DNA of 64,000 nt. It comes from Thiodubiliella sp900128405 (GTDB taxonomy: Bacteria; Pseudomonadota; Gammaproteobacteria; PS1; Pseudothioglobaceae). The position numbers and the translations under genes are program-made. Under the pieces are notes generated by a model. It was not told the DNA's origin and ran no database searches. It worked only from the letters and a program-made list of their open reading frames with translations. The number at the start of each line of letters is the position of its first letter. The first letter of the stretch is position 1. The DNA lies in the NCBI GenBank assembly GCA_963682085.1, contig OY821614.1:1860001-1924000 (forward strand). The letters are read 5' to 3'. Below are positions 16,463 to 24,517 of this stretch, one piece after another.

Positions 16463-17293
16463 TTACCGCACTAATCTAATACGCAAAAATACAGGATATT
16501 TTGGTTTGCCCTTTTTCGTCAAGCCAAAATATTTAAAAGTAATCGTAGTGCCAATAGGCGGTGGATTTTCACGCTGAATATCTTTAAATCCAGAGCCAAT
16601 TTTTACCAACACTCCCTTTTTAGTTTTGCACAATAACGCCCCCATTTTTCCCGTATATTTTCCTTTACCAGGCAAAATCTTCTCTATTACACACTCTGTA
16701 TCCAAGTATTGTTTTACCTTTAATGCCGAACTTAATCGCCCAGTTTGATATGCTGTATTTGGATTTCTAACCACCACACCCTCGCCACCTTTACGCACGA
16801 TATTTTGCAAAAATCGCTTGACTTGGTGCCGCTGATTAATCGGATATTGCTTGATAATTTTAATTGGACTATCCACTCGCATCTTTAAATAATCACGCAA
16901 AACCGCCAATCTATCCAACAATCCACCCTGCTGATTTGGCACTTCAAAAATCTGATGGGTAATTTTTCGCCACCGCTCATCAGGATTTTTACGCCTCACA
17001 ATACTGCTAATTCCTTCAAAATCTGCCCGCTTCGTCCACAATTCCCCATCAATCGCAAACGGTGGATAATTCTCAATAAACCAATCAGGTGCCATAACCC
17101 TTTTCCCGCCTCGAGTGAGCAATTGTTTACCATCCCAAAACCCCCGAATCCCATCTAATTTCTCACTCATCACCCAACCCACCACAGATTTCGTTTCATC
17201 ATAAGTTTTAAGTAAAAATAAATCAGGCTTATCCGCTGCCAACAATAAACTAGGTAGGCATAATAAATATAATATTTTGATGATTGTTTTCAT
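16463..17293 (-). CDS. ligE: ATP-dependent DNA ligase with signal peptide (LigE type)
   Basis: 276 aa. Residues 1-20 form a cleavable signal peptide ending LLLAA. The nucleotidyltransferase motif I is SEKLDGIRG with the adenylated Lys at 45; motif III is FAIDGELW, motif IV EGVVVRNP, motif V LKVKQ. Only the minimal core and a short OB-fold follow, matching periplasmic LigE enzymes thought to act on extracellular or incoming DNA. Its ATG overlaps the stop of the HsdM remnant by 4 bp, so it is the last gene of the defence-island transcript. Confidence 0.9.
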   Translation of the reverse strand: MKTIIKILYLLCLPSLLLAADKPDLFLLKTYDETKSVVGWVMSEKLDGIRGFWDGKQLLTRGGKRVMAPDWFIENYPPFAIDGELWTKRADFEGISSIVRRKNPDERWRKITHQIFEVPNQQGGLLDRLAVLRDYLKMRVDSPIKIIKQYPINQRHQVKRFLQNIVRKGGEGVVVRNPNTAYQTGRLSSALKVKQYLDTECVIEKILPGKGKYTGKMGALLCKTKKGVLVKIGSGFKDIQRENPPPIGTTITFKYFGLTKKGKPKYPVFLRIRLVR

Positions 17294-17532
17294 ATTGACA
17301 CCAAGGCCTTTTGTGCATTATTTTTATACCAAACCGACAAAGGCGTGCGATTATCTTGTGCTTTTATTTTTGGACAATCATTGTCTAATTCTTTTTTGTT
17401 AGCCTCTTCATCATTACCAGACAAATATCGTAAGAATAAAAAAGACAACACATAATCACGAAGATCATTCGCATTCATTGTGCCACGCAATTCGTTGGCT
17501 TTACCTAATTGTTTTTTGTTTTGTTTTTTCAT
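17290..17532 (-). pseudogene. Remnant of a type I methyltransferase subunit (HsdM N-terminus)
   Basis: 80 codons matching only the N-terminal helical region of HsdM: ANELRGTMNANDLRDYVLSF, LFLRYLSGN, KKELDNDCP and TPLSVWYKNN. A full HsdM is about 500 aa with a SAM domain; that part and hsdR/hsdS are absent. The last few residues (AQKALVSI) diverge before the stop. The short frame stays open and coupled to ligE, so it may still be translated. It indicates that a type I system once stood here. Confidence 0.8.
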
Positions 17533-17548
17533 AATTTTTTCTATAAAG

Positions 17549-18511
17549 TTAATGTTTTAAGCGATATTTTTGCGTCGGGCTATTTGGACTATTTGGCTGG
17601 GTCATTACCACTAAATTTTCAGAAATGGCAGGCAATAAATATTTTTGACGAAAATTTTTAGTATCTTTTAACCCCAGAGCCAGCATCAAGTCTTCTTTAC
17701 TCATCTCGCCATTCATAATTAAAATAAGTTGTTTTACTTGAGGGGTTACTTGAGGGGTTACTTGAGGGGTGCAACCCTCTAAAATTATTTGCAACATAAA
17801 CTCAATAAAAGGCGAACAATCTGCTTTAGTCGCACTTTTTTGTAACGCCAAATAATAATCATTTTGACGCAAATAAATCAAACTCTCCACAGGGAAATCA
17901 CTAAAAATAGACTTCCATTGGCTCAAAATCAAAGTTTGCCATAATCGTCCCATTCTGCCATTACCATCTGCAAACGGATGAATAAATTCAAATTCATAAT
18001 GAAACACACAACTGCGAATCAATGGATGTTCATCAGAATTTTTCAACCAATCCAATAAATTAGCCATTAACTGACCAACCCGATTAGCAGGTGGTGCCAT
18101 ATGAATCACTTGTGCGCCTTTCATCACCCCCACGCCAGCACTACGATAACATCCGATTTCATCAATCAACCCTTCCATTAGTGTTTGTTGCGCCTCTAAC
18201 AAATCTCGCTCGTTAGTCGGTTGCCACTGTGTTAACACCTCATAAGCCTTAATGGCATTTTTAACTTCTTGAATTTCACGAGGCGGTGCAATGATTGTTT
18301 TACCATCCAAAACTGCAGTTATTTGTGTTTCGCTCAAAGTGTTACCCTCAATTGCCAACGATCCGTGAATGGTACGAATGCGATTAATACGATGCAATCG
18401 CAAATCATTTTCTTGGGTTTGTAATACAGATAATTGCCCTAATTTTTCACTAATTTCTGCAATCAATAAAATGATGGCAGGGGTGGTAGTATAAAGCGGT
18501 TGATAACTCAT
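17549..18511 (-). CDS. Fic-domain protein (class II) with C-terminal winged helix
   Basis: 320 aa. Catalytic motif HPFADGNGRMGR is at residues 178-189, so AMP transfer to a protein Ser/Thr/Tyr is likely. An N-terminal inhibitory motif S51-LAI-EG (SxxxEG) makes it a self-inhibited class II enzyme. Three TPQV units (248-259) form a linker to a C-terminal winged-helix segment. The ATG shares one base with the methyltransferase stop (TAATG). It is positioned as an accessory of the restriction island; the target is unknown. Confidence 0.92.
   Translation of the reverse strand: MSYQPLYTTTPAIILLIAEISEKLGQLSVLQTQENDLRLHRINRIRTIHGSLAIEGNTLSETQITAVLDGKTIIAPPREIQEVKNAIKAYEVLTQWQPTNERDLLEAQQTLMEGLIDEIGCYRSAGVGVMKGAQVIHMAPPANRVGQLMANLLDWLKNSDEHPLIRSCVFHYEFEFIHPFADGNGRMGRLWQTLILSQWKSIFSDFPVESLIYLRQNDYYLALQKSATKADCSPFIEFMLQIILEGCTPQVTPQVTPQVKQLILIMNGEMSKEDLMLALGLKDTKNFRQKYLLPAISENLVVMTQPNSPNSPTQKYRLKH
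17736..17771 (-). repeat. Three tandem 12-bp repeats inside the Fic gene
   Basis: ACTTGAGGGGTT (as read on +) occurs three times in a row, the last with one change, encoding TPQV-TPQV-TPQV. Gain or loss of a unit keeps the frame and changes linker length only. Confidence 0.9.
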
Positions 18512-19326
18512 TATTTTGATAGAACTTGTTCATCATTTGGTGTATATTTGGTTTTTGTTTGTCGTAATCTATCTATCGAAATTTTAATATAGTTTTTGTC
18601 TTTTTCTATCCCTATCCACTTTCTGTTGTATTTTTTTGCAATATAGACCGTCGTGCCACTACCTGAAAATGGATCAAGAACAATATCTCCTTCGTTTGAA
18701 CTTGCAAGAATAATTCGTTTTAACATTTCTTCAGGTTTTTGTGTTGGGTGCAATGCTTTTCCATTATCCCCCCTTATGCGTTCCTTGCCTTGCACTAATG
18801 GCATCTGCCATAAATCACGCATTTGTTTAAGACTTCCATCCTTTTGTTTTTCAGGATTAATTTTTTTTAAAGTTTCATAGTTAAAAGTCCAACCACTGTC
18901 TTTAACCGCCCAAATTACAAACTCAGTGGAATGAGTAAAAATGCGCTTAGTCATATTCGGCATTGCATTGCTTTTATACCAAGTAATGATGTTGTTAATT
19001 TTGTAACCTAATTGCTTTAAAATAATCATAGATTCACTGATGTTATGATAACTACAGGCGATATATATTGAGCCTTTATCTTTTAAAACTCTATCACAGG
19101 CACCAATCCATTGGCGCGTAAATTTCAAAAACTCTGGATCTGTCATTTTGTCCCATGCTTCATTAATCATATACCAATCACCACCTGTTTTATTGCCTTT
19201 CCATTTCAAGCCATTGCCTGATAAATTGTAGGGCGGATCTGCAAAAATCAAATCAATAGATTTTTTATCAATTTTTGAATTAAGGGTTTTTATACAATCA
19301 TCGTTGTAAATAATATTAGTTTTCAT
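18511..19326 (-). CDS. Type II DNA adenine-N6 (or cytosine-N4) methyltransferase, beta class
   Basis: 271 aa. The order DPPY first (ADPPYNL, residues 29-35) and SAM motif last (VLDPFSGSGTT, about 217-227) marks a beta-class amino-methyltransferase. NSxP-like HPTQKP precedes the SAM motif. The small size fits a strand- or site-specific modification enzyme such as those of MboII or HinfI type. It lies 4 bp after the restriction gene and overlaps the Fic start by one base. It would methylate one strand of an asymmetric site if the enzyme is type IIS. Confidence 0.92.
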   Translation of the reverse strand: MKTNIIYNDDCIKTLNSKIDKKSIDLIFADPPYNLSGNGLKWKGNKTGGDWYMINEAWDKMTDPEFLKFTRQWIGACDRVLKDKGSIYIACSYHNISESMIILKQLGYKINNIITWYKSNAMPNMTKRIFTHSTEFVIWAVKDSGWTFNYETLKKINPEKQKDGSLKQMRDLWQMPLVQGKERIRGDNGKALHPTQKPEEMLKRIILASSNEGDIVLDPFSGSGTTVYIAKKYNRKWIGIEKDKNYIKISIDRLRQTKTKYTPNDEQVLSK

Positions 19327-19330
19327 CGTT

Positions 19331-21301
19331 TTAATTTAGATTGGGCTTTAAAGTATTTTCATACCAAATCAGACCATCCTTTTCACAATTTATGTAACTA
19401 TCTTCCATCTTATGCTCTAATGTTGCTCGGTCATAACCTTTATCAATAATCAAACAAATATCATCAATAGCAAAAGGAATAATTTTTAATGAGTCTACAT
19501 ATTTAGCTGTATTGCTTGTATCGTAGTATCGTAAGTTCTTATAAGACCTAAAATTTACTAAAACATTTGGATCTAAATAAGGGGCGACAAAAATTGCATA
19601 ATCATCAGTATTAGAAGTGCTTAATTTATACCTTCCTAGATGTCTACTAACAGGCTCAAGTTCCATTTTTCGTTGATTTTCTTTTTTGGATAAAGTTACC
19701 TCAATTAATGCGCTATGAGTGCCATAATTAAACACCAAGTCTGACTGCCCGCCACCTGCAAATCTTCTAGGCAGTAATTCAGCGTCCATATTCATGTTTA
19801 AAAAATCATGAATATCATCTGTTTTACCATTCATAACATAAAAAATTATCCCTATAATATATTCAAAAATTGTCGATGCATCGCACTCCCAATGCAAATA
19901 TGTTTGAATTCTTTTATCATGTTGATCGTCTTTATTTTTTCTATCTTTAATGTGTTTTAACAAAGTTTTTAATTGTGAATTTGAAAAATGTTTGTCAATT
20001 AGTTTATTTAATTTATCTTTGTTTTCTTGCTTTATAATGCTGGCAATATTTTTATTGATATTGCCAGTTATTGGAAGGGATGGGTATTTATCCTCTAAAC
20101 TCTGCAATAAAACAGCATTTGTTATATCTAATAATGGATTAATATCATTAATAGATTTTGTTGTTGTTAATAATTCTTGGTATTTTTCTTGTGAGCTTGA
20201 TAATGTAATATTCAATAAATTATCATTTATTGTTTTAAAATAAACTTCTGCAATTGGTGTTAATTCAATGTTCTCACCAAAAATAAAAACATCAGTTAAC
20301 CCTAAAAATCTTTTATTATTGTCAAAATATTCTTCTAAATTTGTTTTCCATTTTGCAAAATGAATAAGATAGAAGAATTTTTCTTCTGAATTGTCACTAA
20401 ATTTAAGACTTAAAAAATATTCTTTTGCTTCTTGAATATTTGCCTGGGTTGGTTTTTTATGGTTATTAAATAAGACTTTATAAAATTTAGTTTTTGTTTT
20501 TCCGGGTAAAGTTTGGATGGCATCAATAATATCACGGACATTGTTACCCATCAAAGTGCTGTAAAGACTCTTATATTGTCCAGATCCTTTTGATGTCCTT
20601 CTATTCATAAGCATACTTTCGAACGCCTTGATTCCCTTATCAGATGCCTGAAATGTACTCAATGATTCTTGGTAATTAGGCGTATTTCTAATCTTTTCAA
20701 CAATTAAACTGTATGTATTAATATTGCGATTTTTAAGGTCTATTGTTAAATTTTGCAATTCTTGATAATTCTTAACTAGGGGCAATAAATATTGGAATTC
20801 GTCTTTTGTAATATAGCCATATTTGGAGATAAAATAAGTGAGTGCAATAAATGGATTGATGTTAAATCCAGAATAGTAATTTGAACTAACATTTTGAGAA
20901 AATTCTATTTTTAAAAATTGTTTTAAGTATAAAAAACTATCGTTTCGTATGCCAAAAGAGTTTTTAAAATTAAAAGAATTGTTAGTTAAAATATTAAACA
21001 ATTCATTGCCCACATTAGTTAATCTTCTATCAGCAGTAACTAAACCCAAGTCAGATAATGAAGAGGTAACTTGTCTTGCATATTTTTTAATTTTCTCTTC
21101 ATTATTTGCATCAGAGCTAAACCAATCTTCATCTAATAATGCCTCTAAATATTCTGCCTGTAGCTCCCTCCAGTTGTAATCAACCTGATTGTCATCATAA
21201 AGATTTTTTAATCTTATTAATTGCCGTTCAATTTTGTATTTTAATTCTGACACTCTAAAACTTGTGGTGCCATACATCCAACTATATGTTTTAAAATTCA
21301 T
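19331..21301 (-). CDS. Type II restriction endonuclease, AlwI-like
   Basis: 656 aa. The N-terminus (SWMYGTTSFR...) and the C-terminal block with GGGQSDLVFNYG, ALIEVTLSKK and MELEPVSRHLG (about residues 515-560) match the AlwI-type restriction family: Asp...Glu-x-Thr catalytic core followed by a conserved Glu and RHL. That family cuts asymmetric GGATC- or GAGTC-like sites outside the sequence. Here the actual site cannot be read. It lies between two methyltransferase genes with 4-5 bp gaps. It is very AT-rich, which suggests horizontal origin. Confidence 0.8.
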   Translation of the reverse strand: MNFKTYSWMYGTTSFRVSELKYKIERQLIRLKNLYDDNQVDYNWRELQAEYLEALLDEDWFSSDANNEEKIKKYARQVTSSLSDLGLVTADRRLTNVGNELFNILTNNSFNFKNSFGIRNDSFLYLKQFLKIEFSQNVSSNYYSGFNINPFIALTYFISKYGYITKDEFQYLLPLVKNYQELQNLTIDLKNRNINTYSLIVEKIRNTPNYQESLSTFQASDKGIKAFESMLMNRRTSKGSGQYKSLYSTLMGNNVRDIIDAIQTLPGKTKTKFYKVLFNNHKKPTQANIQEAKEYFLSLKFSDNSEEKFFYLIHFAKWKTNLEEYFDNNKRFLGLTDVFIFGENIELTPIAEVYFKTINDNLLNITLSSSQEKYQELLTTTKSINDINPLLDITNAVLLQSLEDKYPSLPITGNINKNIASIIKQENKDKLNKLIDKHFSNSQLKTLLKHIKDRKNKDDQHDKRIQTYLHWECDASTIFEYIIGIIFYVMNGKTDDIHDFLNMNMDAELLPRRFAGGGQSDLVFNYGTHSALIEVTLSKKENQRKMELEPVSRHLGRYKLSTSNTDDYAIFVAPYLDPNVLVNFRSYKNLRYYDTSNTAKYVDSLKIIPFAIDDICLIIDKGYDRATLEHKMEDSYINCEKDGLIWYENTLKPNLN

Positions 21302-21306
21302 AATAA

Positions 21307-23103
21307 TTACCCTTTAACTTCACAATAAAAAACTCTTTCTATATTGTCATTCGAGCTACTTTTCCTAGTAGTGAATGCCTTATAATCTCTCTCAAAAATA
21401 TCTACTTTGCCTTTATTGCTCAGAATATGCAAAATATCATTATCACTAATTCTAGCATTTGAGCGCCCATCTTTTGAATCTTGTGTATTGTTGTATGAGA
21501 ACAAAATGTGTTTGCAGTTTGCATGATTAATTAAATTAGAAAATGCTCTAGTTGCATTTTTTAAACAATAATTACTTTTAATGTGGTTTCTATCCATTTT
21601 TTTACCAATACCGACTACGGCTGGTTTTTTCCATTCTACTAAATTTTCTAACAAATGATACGCATCCGAGTATTGGCGTGAATTATAAGGAGGGTCAATA
21701 TAAAGCACATCACAAGATATTTTTTTAATTAACTGATTAGCATCTTCTTGGTAAACTTTGTTATTGGAATTATGTGAATAATCAATATTTGGGATAAGTA
21801 GATTGATAGGTTTGGTTGAATCCATTTTTTTTCTGAATGCATCGTAATGACCGACTGTATTAGCGACTTTATCAACTGCGTATAGCAAAGAACAGATTAA
21901 ATTATTTTTCTCTTGTTGATTGTTTGCTATATTGTCTATTTCTTCCCTAATTGCGCCAATTTTTTCGGCATTTTCCATAGAAAAATAACGATTACCAAAA
22001 TGTTCTGAGAAGTAATTTTTAGTAGAAGGTGTGGCATTCAAGTGTTGTATTTTTTCTTCTATATGTAAGTCTTTTTTTGTGTTTAAAAATGTTTGCAAAC
22101 AGGTGTAATTTGCTGATAAAAAATCATTAGAAATAACGCTAATATTTTTACTATTGAATCGCTCTCCAACTACTCCAGTGCCTGAAAAAATATCACAGAA
22201 TGACTTCACTTCTCCACATTTTTGACTTACTATATCTTCAATAAAGCCGAGTAATTTGTGTTTGTTGCCTAAATATCGGCGATTTTGTAGTTGAAAATAA
22301 CCATTTTTTGATTTATCTTGTTGAAAATAATGCTTATTAACTTTGTGTATAGCGTTCTTATAATCAGGTTTTTCAATTTCCAACAAGTCAAACAACCCCA
22401 TTTGAAAGCCATCAGCAACATAATCAAGGTTATTATCATATTTTAATGTTTGATAAAAACTATCGTGTCCATTTTTAGCAATAATGACAAAATCTAATAA
22501 TGCGATACCCATTATTTTCCCTGCTTTGCTAATTTTTTTAGCAATTTTTTCATCTTGTTTGCTCGGACTTGGGTCACCACTAGGGTGATTGTGAACAAGA
22601 ATTATATTGGCAGCTTTATTTTCTAAAGCACTAGAAAAAATTTCTCTTGGATGAATTAAACTTTTGTCTAATAAGCCAATACTCAGAGTTTCTTTTTTAA
22701 TTAGTGCATTGCGACTATCAAGGTGTAGGCAAATTAAATGTTCTTTTTTCTTATCTCTAATATCAAAAGCAAGTGTCAGCACATTTTGTATATTGTTGAT
22801 TATTAAATCAGTGCTATTTTGTTCTTGGTAAAAACGCTTTATTAAAGCAATTGCACTATAAACTTGTAAGGCTTTAGCTTGTCCAATGCCTTTAACTGTT
22901 AATAAATCATCAATAGTGATATTGAGAAAATCCTTATTAAATTTGGTGATAATAGTTTTGGCTAGGGTTTGGACATTGATACCTTTAATACCGCTACCAA
23001 GTAAGATGGCTAGAAGGTCTGTTTTAGATAAGGCATTAGCACCTTTTTTGAGTAATTTCTCTCTAGGGCGGTCAACTTTAGGAATGTCTTTTATTTTTGG
23101 CAT
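21307..23103 (-). CDS. RadC-DNA adenine methyltransferase fusion
   Basis: 598 aa from ATG 23103; a longer open frame to 23166 overlaps lpd and is disfavoured because MPKIKDIPKVDRPREKL is the normal RadC start. Residues 1-230 are complete RadC: helix-hairpin-helix TVKGIGQAKAL (69-79) and JAMM metal motif E154...HNHPSGDPSPSKQD (171-184). Residues 273-598 are an alpha-class (D12-like) adenine methyltransferase: RRYLGNKHKLL, SAM motif FCDIFSGTGVVG (302-313), DPPY (470-473). The two are joined by about 30 residues without a stop. First gene of the restriction operon, 10 bp after lpd. Confidence 0.9.
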   Translation of the reverse strand: MPKIKDIPKVDRPREKLLKKGANALSKTDLLAILLGSGIKGINVQTLAKTIITKFNKDFLNITIDDLLTVKGIGQAKALQVYSAIALIKRFYQEQNSTDLIINNIQNVLTLAFDIRDKKKEHLICLHLDSRNALIKKETLSIGLLDKSLIHPREIFSSALENKAANIILVHNHPSGDPSPSKQDEKIAKKISKAGKIMGIALLDFVIIAKNGHDSFYQTLKYDNNLDYVADGFQMGLFDLLEIEKPDYKNAIHKVNKHYFQQDKSKNGYFQLQNRRYLGNKHKLLGFIEDIVSQKCGEVKSFCDIFSGTGVVGERFNSKNISVISNDFLSANYTCLQTFLNTKKDLHIEEKIQHLNATPSTKNYFSEHFGNRYFSMENAEKIGAIREEIDNIANNQQEKNNLICSLLYAVDKVANTVGHYDAFRKKMDSTKPINLLIPNIDYSHNSNNKVYQEDANQLIKKISCDVLYIDPPYNSRQYSDAYHLLENLVEWKKPAVVGIGKKMDRNHIKSNYCLKNATRAFSNLINHANCKHILFSYNNTQDSKDGRSNARISDNDILHILSNKGKVDIFERDYKAFTTRKSSSNDNIERVFYCEVKG

Positions 23104-23113
23104 GGGTTTAAAA

Positions 23114-24517
23114 TTACTTTTTCTTTGGTGGGAGTAGGTCGGTAATCGTGCCTTCTGCCATTTCAACGGCGAAGGCGGTGGTTTCGCTGAGGGTTGGGTG
23201 GGCGTGGATGGTGAGGGCGATGTCGGACATATCGCAGCCCATTTCGATGGCGAGGGTGGGTTCGGCGATGAGTTCGCCGGCGTTGGTGCCGCAGATGCCC
23301 ATGCCTAATAGGCGGTGTGTGTGTTTGTCGAATAGGGCTTTTGATATGCCTTCAGATCTGCCGATGCTTAGGCTTCTGCCGGATGCTGCCCAGGGGAATT
23401 TGCCGACTTCGTATTCGATGCCTGCGGTTTTTAATTCTTTTTCGGTTTTTCCTGTCCATGCGACTTCTGGGTCGGTGTAGGCGACTGATGGGATGGTGAG
23501 TGCGTCAAAGCCTGATTTGTGTCCGCAGATGACTTCGGCGGCAACTTTGGCTTCGTGGACTGCTTTGTGGGCGAGCATGGGTTGTCCGACAATGTCGCCG
23601 ATGGCGTAGATGTTGGGGATGTTGGTTTTCATTTGTTTATCGACTTTAATAAAACCCCAATCGTCAACTTTTACTGCTGCTTTTTTGCAGTCAATGAGTT
23701 TGCCGTTAGGTGAGCGGCCGATTGAGACCAGGACTTTGTCAAAAATATCAAATTCGGGGGCGTTTTTGCCCTTAAAACCTACTTTAATGCCGTCATTTTG
23801 TGCGTCCATGCTGGTTACTTCGGTGCTTAGGAAAATGTTGGCGTATTGTTTTTTAATGCGTTTAAACAGGGGGTTAACAATATCTTTGTCTGCTGTTTCG
23901 ATGAGTTGCTCTGAGCGTTCAACAATGGTGATTTCACTGCCTAGTGCTGCATATACGGTTGCCATTTCTAAGCCAATGATGCCACCGCCAACAATGAGTA
24001 GGCGTTTTGGTATATTGTCTAAATCTAGTGCATCGGTTGAATCCATAACGCGGGGGTCGTCGAATGGGAAGGTTGGGATTTTGGTAACGCGAGAACCTGC
24101 GGCAATAATACATTGCTCAAATTCTATAATTTCATTTGAGTCGTCAATTTTGACTTGGGTATTAGAGATGAATTTGGCGTATCCAGTAATGATTTGCACG
24201 CTTCTTGCTTTGGCTAAGGCTTTGATGCCATTTGTTAGCTTGCTAACGATGTTGTCTTTATTTTGTCGCACGCCATCGATATCAATCTTTGGTGTTTGGA
24301 AAGTTACGCCAAGATGTTGTGCTTCTGCGGCTTCGTTGATGATTTCTGCGGTGTGTAATAGGGCTTTTGAAGGGATACAGCCTACATTTAGGCACACGCC
24401 ACCTAGGCTTTCATAGCGTTCAATAAGAACGACTTTTTTACCTAAATCGGCTGCACGAAAGGCGGCGGTATAGCCACCAGGACCAGAGCCGATGACAATA
24501 ACTTGTGTTTTAATCAT
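23114..24517 (-). CDS. lpdA: Dihydrolipoamide dehydrogenase (E3)
   Basis: 467 aa FAD flavoprotein that reoxidises lipoyl groups with NAD in 2-oxoacid dehydrogenase complexes. FAD fold VIGSGPGGYTAAF, redox disulfide GGVCLNVGCIPSK (Cys42/Cys47), NAD fold IVGGGIIGLE, and the C-terminal base HAHPTLSE are present. It overlaps aceF by 8 bp. The 3' third is unusually GC-rich: 108 of 180 bases (60%) at 23161-23340 are G or C, against 30% in a sampled line of the adjacent fusion gene. Confidence 0.97.
   Translation of the reverse strand: MIKTQVIVIGSGPGGYTAAFRAADLGKKVVLIERYESLGGVCLNVGCIPSKALLHTAEIINEAAEAQHLGVTFQTPKIDIDGVRQNKDNIVSKLTNGIKALAKARSVQIITGYAKFISNTQVKIDDSNEIIEFEQCIIAAGSRVTKIPTFPFDDPRVMDSTDALDLDNIPKRLLIVGGGIIGLEMATVYAALGSEITIVERSEQLIETADKDIVNPLFKRIKKQYANIFLSTEVTSMDAQNDGIKVGFKGKNAPEFDIFDKVLVSIGRSPNGKLIDCKKAAVKVDDWGFIKVDKQMKTNIPNIYAIGDIVGQPMLAHKAVHEAKVAAEVICGHKSGFDALTIPSVAYTDPEVAWTGKTEKELKTAGIEYEVGKFPWAASGRSLSIGRSEGISKALFDKHTHRLLGMGICGTNAGELIAEPTLAIEMGCDMSDIALTIHAHPTLSETTAFAVEMAEGTITDLLPPKKK

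Noticed and set aside
17736..17771. Short tandem repeats as a CRISPR array
   Set aside because: Units are 12 bp without spacers and encode TPQV inside a gene; no cas genes are present.
23104..23166. 21-codon N-terminal extension of the RadC fusion
   Set aside because: It overlaps lpd, and the next Met starts exactly where RadC proteins normally begin.
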